A DNA stretch of 64,000 nt from Siphonodentalium dalli (taxonomy: Eukaryota > Mollusca > Scaphopoda > Gadilida > Siphonodentaliidae), in assembly GCA_032622095.1 (NCBI GenBank), contig CP136067.1, positions 176,920,556 to 176,984,555 on the forward strand. Reading direction: 5' to 3'. The position numbers were made by a program, and so were the translations under genes. The notes beneath the pieces are model-generated. The model was not told the origin of the DNA. It made no database searches and saw nothing but the letters and a program-made list of their open reading frames with translations. Positions 23,402 to 35,087 of this stretch are shown here, in pieces. Numbering within the stretch: the first letter of the stretch is position 1; each line of letters starts with the position of its first letter.

Positions 23402-23899
23402 AGGCACGTGTGGCCTTAGTTGTCGAAAATATTCATATTTGTTCCAATCACCGTAAACAGAAAAACATTAAAACACATACAGTTTCGTTCATATATACAA
23501 TGACCATCGCGTAAACAGCATGTTATCACAAAGACCTACTATATTTTACATAAGCAAGAGCCTGATTGTGTTTCAGAAGACAGCACAGTGCTACTGGCTA
23601 ATCACACACAAATGGCATAAACGCTCTTTATTAGTTCCATATCAGGAATTCACCCACAAAGAACGCTCTTTATGTTTACCATCATAATATAAACAAACAC
23701 CAGAAAAGTTACTTTTTATGCTTGTGTTTACATAACAATGGTCAAACAGATGGCAATAACATACTGTTTATGCGATATTTATTATTTGTATACGGACAAA
23801 GTCTGTCTACATTTTGATGTTCTTTCTGTTTGTGGCGGTTTTTGACGGGTGTAAATATTTTCACAGGATACCCACCGCCAAGGCCAACCGTACCTTTAA
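23398..23899 (-). mobile_element. Family C MITE, copy C5, tandem with C4
   Basis: Head-to-tail with C4 and sharing one TTAA. I find a single difference across about 498 bp (CACAATGCT in C4, CACAGTGCT in C5). This is a recent tandem duplication rather than two independent insertions. Confidence 0.93.
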
Positions 23900-24449
23900 A
23901 ACTGGAATATGCTACCACGCAATGCACAATATTAGTTGTCAGCATCTTGCTGTTTCAAAATATCTTACCAACCCCAGCAAGACATTGTGCTAAATACCAA
24001 GTGATCGGCGTTTAAAGTTGTTATTTGAGTGTTGACCATTTACTCAATGTTGCTATTTATGGTTTTGCGTACATCAGATATGTATAGCATTAGGGAGAAT
24101 GGGTAAACACGGCGATGCGATTGCAGAACGTAGTACGTTTCGCGCAAATGTGGCTTGGTGAATACAACCAAACATAATTGCCAGGTATAAGCACAGTCTC
24201 TGCCGCAGGGTTTGAAGGACATTTTGGTAAAGTTTAGAATTTATTGAAGATAGTCTATGGTACTCCTTCGTATTTTAATAAATTGCGTTCATAGTATACC
24301 ACTATGCATTGTTGTGACACAAGCGAAATATTCGTGTTTCATCACTTAATCGGAGGCAAGTGTGACTACTATTTTGAGACTCGGAAAATAGGATCTACAC
24401 ATTTAACCCAGTATTCCATGAATATCTCTCATACCAATACCCAATAGAT

Positions 24450-25440
24450 AAATCCAATTCGAATTAAAAAAAACCTATGTGTTTTGTGTTTGTGGACTTT
24501 CGGAAAGCATTTGGCTCAGTAGATAGGTCGATGCGGTTTGAAAAACTTAAACGGATTGGAATTCAAAGGCAACTTTTGAGGACTTTATCTTCGGTATACG
24601 CCACCATTTATTATTCAGTCAAAACGTCTGCCGATATCGACTCCTCAATTCTGTCGACTACAGGCGTTAGACAAGGGTTTTCCTTGTCCCAGACATTATG
24701 CACCGTTTTCATATATGATATTCGACAGTTCGTGCAAGTAACCCATGCAGTCACAATAACTAAATTATCTACTTTTTGCATATGATTTGGTAATATACTC
24801 GGAATCACCATATTGTTTACAACCATGTATTAAACAATTAGAAGCATATGCAATAAATAATCATCTTCAAATAAATAAGAAACAAAACAAAATGCATGAC
24901 CTTTTGACAACGTAAAGTTAAAACAGATACTTTATACGATATTGGCGATATACAATTGGAAATGTAGATGAGTATAAATACTTAGGCGTGACATTAAGTT
25001 CTACGGGGAGGATGACAAAAAGACAGGAAAATATAAGTTCAAAAGTAATCAAAACTAGGTATTTCTTAACATTTTCAATAAAGTCACGGATAAACGTAAA
25101 TCTCAGTACAAAATGTAAGTTATTCGATAAACTTATTAAACACATTCTGTTATATGGTTGTGAAGTTTGGTGAACCGATCTACAGTTTCTTTGTACTGCT
25201 AATGTGAACAAGCACATCTGAAAGTCTGTATAACGAATATTAGGCTTAAATCAGAAAGCATCTAAGCACGCTTCTACAGCCGATCTAAGTCGGTTCCCGA
25301 TAACCAATGACGCGACTGTTCAGTTTTTCAAATATATGAGTAGAATTTCGCAAATAAAAGATGCAGGTGTACTTTCTGATTCATTCTCTCAATCACTAAA
25401 ATGTGCATTACCCAACATTTGGGTGCAAATTTGACCAACA
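24450..25440 (+). pseudogene. LINE reverse transcriptase fragment (5' part of split LINE)
   Basis: Frame 24477-24785 shows RT blocks: FVDFRKAFGSVDR (catalytic D of block A) and GVRQGFSLSQTL (block 4-like). The next block reads FAYDLVIYSE after a frame change, so one Asp of the FADD/YADD box is missing. From about 24955, another frame gives YKYLGVTLSSTG and ILLYGCEVW, typical of the RT thumb. At least two frameshifts and the lost Asp make it dead. APE-type LINEs commonly show this order. It continues at 28055 after the inserted elements. Confidence 0.88.
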
Positions 25441-25681
25441 TCTAATATATATTTTGGGACTTCTGTCTGTGTGTTAGCTATGGCCGGGAAATCTGCCAGA
25501 CGGATTGAGCCCAAACTTCCTATCTAAGGGTAAAATTCCAGATGAAGTGTCATCGCACCGCTTATGAAAACGTCAGAGCTATCCTTCTCAATTCCCCCGC
25601 CACCGCAATGGGAATTCATGGGTTAATCGCGTGATAGTTAAAGAGCGTTCGTATCCGCAGTGTGGTTGATAAAGAGCATGC
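25441..25681 (+). mobile_element. Helitron D1, 5'-end fragment
   Basis: Begins TCTAATATATATTTTGGG directly after host A, as Helitrons do. It runs through the AAAGAGCGTT / AAAGAGCATG pair (31-bp period) and stops where D2 begins. No 3' end of its own. Confidence 0.85.
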
Positions 25682-25855
25682 TCTAATATATATTTTGGGA
25701 CTTCTGTCTGTGTGTTAGCTATGGCCGGGAAAACTGCCAGACGGATTGAGCCAAAACTTTCCATCTAAGGGTAAAATCCAGATGAAGTGTCAGAGCACTC
25801 CTTCGCCATTCCCCCGCCACCGCAATGGGAATTCGTGGGTTAATCGCGTTGAAAG

Positions 25856-26353
25856 TTAAAGGCACGTGAGGCCTTAGTTGTCGAAAATATTCATATTTGT
25901 TCCAATCACCGTAAACAGAAAAACATTAAAACGCATACAGTTTCGTTCATATATACCATGACCATCGCGTAAACAGCATGTTATCATAAAGATTTACTAT
26001 ATTTTACCTAAGCAAGAGCCTGATTGTGTCACAGAAGACAGCACAATGCTGCTGGCTAATCACACACAAATGACATAAACGCTCTTTATTCGTTCCATAT
26101 AAGGAATTCACCAACAAAGAACGCTCTTTATGTTTACCATCATAATATAAACAAACACCAGAAAAGTAACTTTTTATGCTTTTGTTTACATAACAATGGT
26201 CAAATATATGACAATAACATACTGTTTATGCGATATTTCTTATTTGTATACGGACAAAGTCTACATTTTGTTGTTCTTTCTGTTTGTGGCGGTTTTTGAC
26301 GGGTGGAAATATTTTTACAGGATACCCACCGCCAAGGCCAACCGTACCTTTAA
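25856..26353 (-). mobile_element. Family C MITE, copy C6, nested in Helitron D2
   Basis: Inserted in AGTTAAAGAGC(G/A)TTCG. D1 (near 25638) and D3 (near 27155) carry the same site unoccupied with one TTAA; here TTAA flanks both sides. Note that the target TTAA abuts one of the Helitron's AAAGAGCGTT-type boxes. Confidence 0.95.
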
Positions 26354-26652
26354 AGAGCATTCGTATCCGCAGTGTCGTTGATAAAGAGCGTGCCTGTGTC
26401 CAGACATGAGCGTGTTGTGTCTGTGTCCAGACATGAGCGCGTTGTGTGATTCTTATGTCTGTGTTCGTACTTAGGGGTTCCTAGGAATGGGGGAGATTTT
26501 CATCGGGTCAGTTTTTCCGCCCGAGGTGACCTTCACCTTGAAACGGGTACCCACAAATCTATGTATGTGTCCGTTATAGACTCAAAAACTTGCTACCTAG
26601 GGAAACTTTTGTCCGGGAACTATCATGGACCAGTCAAATTGTGACCCCGACC

Positions 26653-26807
26653 TGACCTTGACCTTCAAAATGATCAATTCAAGGTCAGATCCGGTAAAAC
26701 TGGCGGATTTCGACGAAATTTGATACCAAGGTGTACTTTTGTCCGGGGAATGTATTGGACGGGTCAAATCGTTACCAGAACCTTACCTTGACCTTCAAAA
26801 TGGTCAA
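26653..26807. promoter_or_regulatory. Nuclear-receptor-type half-sites in Helitron D2
   Basis: TGACCTTGA at 26653-26661 and TCAAGGTCA at 26679-26687 form an everted/inverted pair; TCAAGGTCA recurs at 26799-26807 next to CCTTACCTTGACC. TCAAGGTCA is the consensus extended half-site bound by NR5A/ERR-type receptors. Binding is inferred only. Confidence 0.4.
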
Positions 26808-26948
26808 TTCAAGGTCAAATCGGGTAAAACTGGCGGATTTCAACGAAATTTGTTGTAAATGCAGAACACGTGTATCGGAAGGTGTTGCAATTGCTTTTTC
26901 GAACAAAGCCATGGGACGAATGCCGCCAGTGGCGGGCTAATCTGCTAG

Positions 26949-27541
26949 TCTAATATATATTTTGGGACTTCTGTCTGTGTGTAAGCTATAGCCGGGAAAA
27001 CGGCTGGACAGATTGAGCTCAAACTTCCAATCTAAGGTTAAAAACACACGGGCAGTGTTTACCGTCGTTTTGGAGAAGCTCCGAGCACCCCTTCTCCACT
27101 TCCAGTCACAAAAATAACCGTCCTTGGTACTGTCACGTTAATCACGTTGATAGTTAAAGAGCGTTGGTATCCGCAGTGTCGTTGATAAAGAGCGTATGCG
27201 TGTAGTGTGATTCTTATGTCTGGTGCCAGACGTGAGTGTGTCTGTATCCAGACATGAGCCTGTTGTGTGATTCTTATGTCTGTCTTCGTACTTAGGGGTT
27301 CCAAGGAACGGGGGAGATTTTCATCGGGTAAGTTTTCCACCCGAGGTGATCTTCACATTGAAAAGGGTACGCAGTGATCACGTTTGGTTAACGAAAACGA
27401 CCTTCTCAGAAATTTGATACCTAGGGATAATTTTGTCCGGGGAGTGTTTTGGACGGGTCAAATCGTGACTCCGACCTGACCTTGACCTTCAAAATGGTCA
27501 ATTCAAGGTCAAAGCCCGGACGAAGTCGGGTCACATGCTAG
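26949..27541 (+). mobile_element. Non-autonomous Helitron D3
   Basis: Starts TCTAATATATATTTTGGG immediately after the CTAG of D2 and ends with hairpin CCCGGACGAAGTCGGG then CTAG, followed by host T. About 593 bp, no ORF. It carries the paired AAAGAGCG boxes (31-bp period). Confidence 0.9.
27477..27511. promoter_or_regulatory. Nuclear-receptor-type half-sites in Helitron D3
   Basis: TGACCTTGA at 27477-27485 and TCAAGGTCA at 27503-27511, the same arrangement as in D2. The conservation may simply reflect common descent of D2 and D3. Confidence 0.4.
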
Positions 27542-27571
27542 TATAATATAAAAGTTAATTACATGTACATC

Positions 27572-28044
27572 GGGGGGGGGGGGGGTCGGAAATTTTTTTA
27601 AGGCACGTATGGCATTTTTTCCCTTTCGATCATTTTTTGTACCCACCCACCCCCACCGCCAAATTTTTTTCCGTTTTCGGCAGTGTTTTCCGACCAGTTT
27701 TTGACAACCACCCCCCCTTTTAGCACTAAAACAGAGATTTTCGGGGGGGGGGGGAATTCACTGTAAACAGCTGTATATGAATTTATGTGCATACTATTTA
27801 TCATGGATGTTAACATGGACATGTAAATAGGAATGAGTCCTTTTGAGGTCATTCGGCCAAAAAAACATGGCTGTCAGCGGCCATCTTGGATTTCAAAAAC
27901 ACGATAACTGCCTGCAGTCAGTTTACCAGTTAGAATTACATTATTTCTCTCATTCAAAGTGGTTTTGAAGCCCAACTCATTGCCAAAAACACTAAAAAAC
28001 AAGCAGGAATTTTTTTTTTTAGTTGCTTTTCACCCCCCCCCCTG
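27572..28044. mobile_element. Insertion with poly-G / poly-C termini
   Basis: A G14 run opens it and a C10 run closes it. TGTACATC lies on both sides (27564-27571 and 28045-28052), a likely 8-bp target duplication. The inner ends read GTCGGAAATTTTTTTA and TTTTAGTTGCTTTTCA. Another G13 run lies near 27745. Homopolymer lengths are uncertain. Class unknown. Confidence 0.6.
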
Positions 28045-28054
28045 TGTACATCGG

Positions 28055-28745
28055 AAAACTAATTGCAAATAACAAATATATAGCGAATGATTTGAAATCA
28101 AGGGAGAAATTTGTATGCGTTATATACGATGATGAAAAAACGTCTGAAGCAAATAAGCTCCGTAAGTATAGACCCTTTAAAGATAAGTATATAATTGAGC
28201 CTTTACTCGAACATACACGATGCCACGAGAAATGTTTACATCGTATTTGTAAACACAATTTGGAAATAGAGAAAGGTAGACCTAGACAACCGAAAACCCC
28301 AGCTAAAAGCAGATTGTGTACAATGTGTGATCAGAGACGTGTTGAAACGGAATGTCACTTTGTTATCTATCGATTGTAGTGTATACACTGGTCTAATTTC
28401 TGGATAGTTCGAGATATGGCTGGATATGGAAGAAAATAAGGGTGAATTTTCAAAAATCAGCGACAGCGAAATATTTCAAACAATTACGAGAAATGATGAT
28501 GCAAAGATTATAGATACCGTATGCAACATGATTCGGTTGTTCTTTCTCAGAAGGGGTGTCATTGAAACTTTAGTATATTATAGAGATAACCCCGATAAGA
28601 CAATGGCGGTCGTTGAATGACAATACTTTGAATCTAACAGTTATATTGAACACAATTTATATTCGTTTGTATTTGCATGTTTTAAGTTTTAACTCATTAT
28701 GTAACTTGCAACTGTCTATACATATGGTGTATTGCAATAAATAAT
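28055..28745 (+). pseudogene. LINE ORF2 C-terminus and 3' UTR (3' part of split LINE)
   Basis: Translates as KLRKYRPFKDKYIIEPLL, HNLEIEKGRPRQP and LCTMCDQRRVETECHF: the basic C-terminal region and Cys-Cys-His motif common in APE-type LINE ORF2 proteins. It is followed by coding-like sequence to 28620 and a tail ending GTATTGCAATAAATAAT. Removing the Helitron array and the poly-G insertion joins it to the fragment at 24450-25440, so it is the same LINE. Confidence 0.85.
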
Positions 28746-28925
28746 CTATTGTATTCTACTGTTCCAGAGCAGTTCATTTTGAACGGTTTGGCATTGAAAG
28801 ATATAAAAAATAATTGATGTGAGACTGCTCTGAGTATATATATTTCTGCATCCAGAAAAGGTCAAATATTCGAGACAAACAGTACAGATACAACTGTTAT
28901 TGTTTCCGTTTCTGGGCGCCCAAAA

Positions 28926-29000
28926 CTCCAGTTGTATCCATTGTAAGAGACTCCAGTTGTATCCATTGTAAGAGACTCCAGTTGTATCCATTGTAAGAGA
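28926..29000. repeat. Three perfect 25-bp tandem units
   Basis: CTCCAGTTGTATCCATTGTA + AGAGA three times, exact. Nothing else was assigned in 28746-29296. Confidence 0.92.
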
Positions 29001-29296
29001 CTCTGGTTTAGTTCTCTCTTTCGTGAGATAAATTATAATTCGTACATTTCTGATCAAATGTTTCTCTTATATACTTTTGAAACTTAAAATGGCTTCTTTA
29101 CCAATTTCTTCCGGATCTAACCATCTAACGAACATACTAGTATAGCCGTGGCGTCCCAACCGTCACAGTGGGCATTCCGGTTTGTACCAAGAACCGTCTA
29201 TTTTTGATAGAAGAATATGCGATGTGCTTAATCTGGTGGGTAGTGTGAAGCGACAATCTGACTGCGCACGGTTATCCACACATTGCCGTGTTTAAC

Positions 29297-29654
29297 TTAA
29301 AGGGGAACTGTACACTAAATCCAGTCATTTATGGGACCATCTCCTTTTATACTCAACAGAATATATGCAACCGATGAATGAATTTGAGTCACGAATGAGA
29401 TCAAAATACACTCATGTGCCCTGTGAACGATGCAAACAACATGGTAATTATAATGAAAATGAATTTATGACTGGAGTCATAAATTCATTTTCATTATAAT
29501 TACCATGTTAATTGTCTGCATCGTGCATGGAGCACATGCGTTTATTTTGCACTAATCAATGGTTCAAATTCATTCATTTGTTGCATATATTCTGTTGAGT
29601 ATAAAAGCAGATGGTCCCATAAATGGTCGGAATTAGTGTACAGTCCCCTTTTAA
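29297..29654. mobile_element. Element P, copy P2, full foldback
   Basis: 358 bp, TTAAAGGGGAACTGTACAC at the left and GTGTACAGTCCCCTTTTAA at the right. The arms pair over nearly the whole length (about 170 bp each) around GACTGGAGTC. P1 is a single-arm relative. Noncoding; RNA through it would be almost fully double-stranded. Confidence 0.92.
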
Positions 29655-32600
29655 TCATACTCGTCGTTATTTTTGCGAATCGAATTTTTGGGCCCCACTT
29701 GAAGTTTAGGACGAATAGCTAAACGTGTTGGTAGCTCTATCCATGAGTTTGCGAAACCGATCTATCAGCGGGATGCGGGATACTCGACCCACAAACAAGG
29801 GTTCTAAGTTCAAAACCAATGTAATTATCCTATTTTTGTATTAAAAAAAATTCGGCATGAATGGTGAATCGTAATTCATTCGGATAATCAAAATGCAAGT
29901 CGATTGGATGTTATCTGGGCACGCATTTTCAAAATTTAGCTCATAAATAAATGGACCCCTTGCATGAACTACTCGACAGATTAGAGTCCGCGGTTTAATG
30001 CTATCATACACTGTGAACACCATGGCCCATGTGGTTCATTGACATGGAGACTTTAGTGCGGCGACCGTTGACACCTGATGTGCAATGAACGTGGGTTATC
30101 CAGTCGTGTGCAATTGAACTGTAAGATATATTTTTGTTTTAATGTTTGGTCATGTTTTACATATCATTCAAGTAAAATTCATAATAAGTTTTTGAATGAA
30201 AATCATTCTTGCATATATTATGTGTCGCGTTTTAACAAACCATACTATAATATACATATATCTATCAGTTTATATATAAAGAAGGAATATTCATTTAACT
30301 GACAGCTCACATGGAAAGCATGGTATTGTAAAAATCCATAAATATCCTCTTACCATTGTTCTTAACACTAGGGACAGAGTTTATAGGTGTATAATTGGTT
30401 AACTGTTTAGTAGAATAGTTTTCAATTCTCTGTATGTGTCACACCCATAATTTGTAATACTATATGCATATTTTGAATGAGATGAAGAAGATTTCTCTGC
30501 CATTATCCTGTCAAAATTACATTATTTACCACATGGTGTAAACTACAACTCTCAGCGTTCTGGTTCAATTGTATCTATCATATAAGAGTCAAAGGCTGAA
30601 AATGGATGAGTAATAGATATACTGTATTTTGAGTTTCTATCTCAGCACCGTGATCACTCAATTATGGAATAGTTCTTGAATTTTCCCCATCTATTTTGAA
30701 AGTTCAGTTCCTTTTTTGATGCAAAGGACTTTACTGCTACACATTCCATTGTTTTACGACATTTTAGCCATACTAAGAATCCAGCTAGATTTGGGTCTAT
30801 AGATCTCAGTTTACATGAATATATATACCTTTTGAAAAGGATGCAAATCCCTATAATGTCTGAGGAATTTCCACATGGAAGTCCAAAAATTACCATTTTT
30901 TTATACTTCTAATTCAATATTACATTTGACTTTCATCATTTGTTGGAATTTTAACAGTACTGACTTAGTGATTGGTTGGTCTGTAAGCTAAGTTGCCTGA
31001 GCTGGTTATATAGGGTCTACGTGGGAGGTGTCCACCTTCAAATTTCCAACTGATGGGTCCAATGTTTTGACCCAAGTCAGCCCAAATATGCGAATGTTGG
31101 TCTAAAAACAACATCCACCCTAATTACTGGTTGCGAAATAAAACTTTGATAACAATTTCAACTTATGTATGGTGTGAAACTTCCAAATAATGTTCCAAAT
31201 AAAGAATATATGACAGGATTCACTAGCCCCCGACCATGGTTCGCTCAGTGTGAGAAACTCAGTGTGAATAAAAATCCTAGAATCTAGTGGTCGAAATCCG
31301 GACAGGCAAATTCACACCTAGATTTTCTTTTCTTAAATTGATTAGTAGTTTTTTTACTGGCCATGGGGGACCCCAACGGACCGACCACCCTAAGATTGGA
31401 ACATTAACTAATGGCCATTTTAGTCCAAAGTTTTACCAAAATAAGAACATATGCAAATGTTGGTCTAAAAGCAACAAACTCCCCACTAATACATTGTTGG
31501 AAAATCAAACCAGGAGAAGAATGTAAACCTATTGTTTGCGTGAAATTTCCAACTAATGTCTTATCAGGTATGAAATATCCAACTTTTGAAAATTGTGACC
31601 GAAGTTGACACCCCCATGGCGCCACGTCGGTGGTCGGACACCCTCGTAATATATGGATATCACTCAATTATACTGAAGCAATCTACTCATCAGCTTCAAA
31701 ACACATGTGGCAACACAGACAAATGTAGTATATGACGTTTACACAAATGTCAATACATTGGACATAAAATATTAATTTTCAATTTGTATTACTTTCTGAC
31801 ATCGATGGCAACCTCTCAATATTTTACAAAACGGACACCCCCTTCGTCGCCGCTCTAAGACCCACTAACGCCTTGGTGGCCAGGAAACATTGATCAGGTC
31901 CCTATTTCCGATTTTTGATTGGAATTTCCAGCTGGTTCTTTGTGCCATTGAGGCTATGTAATCGATCTTCTGGCTGGACGAGCAACCGGAAAGGATGTCG
32001 ACAAATAAGTTCGATCATGGCTTTCGTCGGAGGTGACTTCCACGTGGTCGTATTGTACACCGTACTTATCCCAATATATGTAACCCTCGATAAAACACGA
32101 TTTATGTTATATACGCGGATATGGCTCGTCTTGCTAATAACCTCCTGACTTTAGTCTAATAAAAATTCACTGAAGTTATCTCCGTTGATTGTGTCGGCTT
32201 TAATAGAATTAAACGGATCATGCCAGAAGCAATTTGGGCAATACTAATTTCGCCAGCACATTGTTTGTGTATTGACCCCCCTTCCAATCCATAACTTAAC
32301 CTGAAGACAGCTAAAAGTTTTCAACCACGTATAAACAACACCTGCATTCATGTCATGCAACACCCACACTGGGCCACAGTCCTGATCCGAACTGATCAAT
32401 CAATTAAATCTCTGAATTTGTCAAATTATCTTAATATTGTCATTCCCAAATTCCTAATTAGTTATGACAAACACACTATGTTACTATATCTGTCATCAGA
32501 AAGACTCTGTCAAATTACTAATGTTATATTACCGACTATTTACCGTTAAAAAGACATGTAAACCATGACACATGAAGTCATCAGGAAGCAGTACTAACAC

Positions 32601-33309
32601 TTTCGTATATGATAAATTCATACCACAGAGCCAAATTGAACACGATAACAACATACATTATTATATTCACATATTAGGATATAGATATCCCCATAGCACC
32701 GGATACATGTATATAATGTATATATCCTTATGTTCTTTTGTAAGTACTTCTTTCTCTGTACTTCTCTATCTTCATGCGAATTATGAGAATAAATCAATCA
32801 GCCGTCCATGTTGACATTTTCTTGGAACTCACTATATAAATAAGGATGGACGTCTCCTGGTGTCGCCACTCGCCAACAGAGAGGCGTTTTTCACTAGCTA
32901 ATTTGCGAAGTAGATGTCTTTTCAAACATTTTGTAATTATTGTGTATAAATGTATGTGTCTCGACATAGGAGGGAAATACTTTCGCGCTCATTAAGGTAG
33001 GGACTCGGACACAGATGTTGGGATTGAAACAATATTACAGGCAAAAATCATTCAAACGCAAAACTCTGGTGGGGGCCAACACATTGCGAATTTGCCTAGT
33101 TCACCTAGTTCGTTGTGGCTGTTTATTTCGCAATCCCCAACAGAACCTTGCTAATTTTGTTTCAATATCAGGAAGGTATAGCTCGCTTGGACAATGAATC
33201 TGAGGGCGTATGTATATGCTTAGTGTGACACTTCTGTCTTTTTGGAAGGTATCAACGTCAAATAATACTTCCATGACTGGAGCTTCCTGACATTTTGCGA
33301 AAACCCTGT
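29655..33309. other. Mostly unassigned noncoding DNA
   Basis: A diverged direct repeat is visible at about 31080-31200 and 31445-31600 (ATGTTGGTCTAAAA(A/G)CAAC, then AAATTTCCAACT-like strings). CTCAGTGTGA is repeated near 31246-31265. No coding motifs were recognised in the open frames here. Confidence 0.45.
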
Positions 33310-33480
33310 GCCTATGCATTCTCTTATACATGTATATGCGAGCCGCCCATATGGGGGCCAGGCATATGTAAGAGAATGCATTGGCCTAACAATATTAACC
33401 TTGACCATGTAATCCAGTGAATTCTCTTATATATGCGAGGCCCCCTATGGAAAACTTGCATGTATAAGAGAATGCACTGG
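33310..33480. repeat. Diverged twin-hairpin unit without H or I ends
   Basis: Palindromes at 33310-33384 and 33414-33480 share CATTCTCTTATA...GAGAATGCA(T/C)TGG with those in H and I but have diverged loops and only a 29-bp spacer. CCCTGTGCC precedes it as in H1. No outer TIR was found, so the twin hairpin may move or persist without H/I borders. Confidence 0.8.
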
Positions 33481-33663
33481 TACGGATTCTCTAATGCTGC
33501 ACCAGCGCAGCTGTCGTTACGAATAAGATAACTCTTTATAGCTGAATTTAGACTAGTTGCTAATTCTAAACAGCGCAAGACACTACGTGTACACATTATT
33601 AGTGAATGAATAGCGCGATTGCAACATTCACCGGCCATTGTTGTGACTCATTTCTGCCTGTTT

Positions 33664-34242
33664 ATGAGAACGTATATACAACGTCAAATAATATACATGT
33701 AGTATTTAAAATATTTATCGCTGAATTTAGACTGATTTCTTGTCTGAAACAGCGAAATCACAAACTCATAGTGACCTGGTCCTATCGATCTCAGTATCAC
33801 GTCTGACGCATGTGTTTTCACGACAAAATTAGAGTTTGACAAGAATTTGCTTGTTCTGTCACCTTCATGATCACAGATTGATTTTTTGCCAACGGGCTAC
33901 AAATATTTTTATCAAGATCTCTGACGTTGATTCTCTGTATCATGCGGTGTATTCATACTTCAGGTGTCAATTTTAATAAATATTCTTTCGAGCTCAGCGT
34001 GTAATATCAGCGCGATAATTCGACATCTGTGGCCACAATCACTGGTTCGCGCCAATCTCTACCAGAGCGCACCAGTCATACTTCCTTTCTGACTCTGTAA
34101 CCGGCTGGGTACTAGTCCGTGTTTCTATATTTAGCATGGGATTTCCAGCAAAAATGGCGAAATCCATCGCTCCAAAGTCAAAATTTCTATGTGCTTTGAG
34201 AACAGTTCCCACACTAAAACATGATGACAGAATGGAAAATCA
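33664..34242 (+). repeat. Repeat T, copy T1
   Basis: Begins GAGAACGTATATACAACGTC and ends at ATGACAGAATGGAAAATCA. It aligns with T2 at 36964-37417 at high identity, apart from two blocks missing from T2. A short imperfect hairpin GCTGAATTTAGACTG...GAAACAGCG lies near 33720. No coding signal. 34243-34858 is unassigned. Confidence 0.85.
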
Positions 34243-34925
34243 GAGCGGTAGTTTTGTTGACGATTTTCGCAAACTACTCGTCAAAATTGCAGCAAATTAG
34301 AACTCTTGTATTTGAATTGCCGTTCGAGTTGTGACACATGCGTTTATACCTTGAGTTCATAAAAAATATCGGAGAACCGAATCACACCATTTCGAAATAT
34401 AGTTCTTCGGTTTTAGTGGGACTTTTCAAACATAAGGTCCAAAATTTATACAAATTTTGTTCGATATTTTGTGTGCTCTATTCGCTTACTATATATTTTA
34501 ATATCGCGGAAGTCCATCAACTGTTGGTGAAAAGTCGCCGGTAGCAGCGGTCTTACCGAATCATAAAGGGAGGTAAACCCTGCATGGAGTTTTGGGTTCG
34601 CGCCAGCAACTGTACTTTTCACAAGTTTGCAATTGTGTAGATATGGGTAGCGGCTTACTCACAACTGTCACCAGCGCGAGAGCAGCAAAAAGCATTCACT
34701 CTCTGATAGATCAAATAATATCTATAACCAGGGTTTCAACACAATCACTGGTACTATGTTGTTGGTAGCTACACTGCAATCATCTTGAGACATTGGTTGC
34801 GCTAGGTCAGAATCCCCCAAAAGTCGATAATAAATTGTTAAAGGTATCATAATTAGCATTAAAGACATATTATGAACGTATTCGTGTGCCTGAAACATAT
34901 CGTCGATTCGCCCAAATATTGTTGA

Positions 34926-35087
34926 GGTGCACCTGAGGAAACAGCTTATCACTTTTTCTTCGAATGTCCTTACTTTATTTATGAAAGATTAAAACTTTTA
35001 GATAGTATATCTAAACTGGGCATACTGCACTTGACCATTGGGAATATACTTTTCAGCTCCACCATGGCCATGAGACTGAGCAAATAA
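34926..35087 (+). pseudogene. LINE ORF2 C-terminal fragment
   Basis: GAPEETAYHFFFECPYF is the ET..HFFFECP signature near the C-terminus of many APE-type LINE ORF2 proteins, followed by IYERLKLLDSISKL and a stop (TAA at 35085). Upstream coding sequence is absent: 5'-truncated. About 390 bp of AT-rich UTR-like sequence follows before U1 resumes. Confidence 0.75.

Larger units (their letters stand above)
25682..26948 (+). mobile_element. Non-autonomous Helitron D2 (with nested C6)
   Basis: 5' TCTAATATATATTTTGGG. The 3' end has the hairpin CCGCC-AGT-GGCGG about 10 bp before a terminal CTAG, meeting the CTRR rule. No Rep/helicase ORF, so it is non-autonomous. It contains C6 at 25856-26353 and repeated TGACCTTGACCTT / TCAAGGTCA segments. 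Confidence 0.88.

Noticed and set aside
23332-23945. Short frames containing FLTGVNIFTGYPPPRPTVPL
   Set aside because: They recur only because the family C MITE end recurs; there is no codon-level evidence of a protein.
29700-29830. Possible tRNA-derived SINE head
   Set aside because: Only loose A- and B-box resemblance, no repeated copy and no tail.
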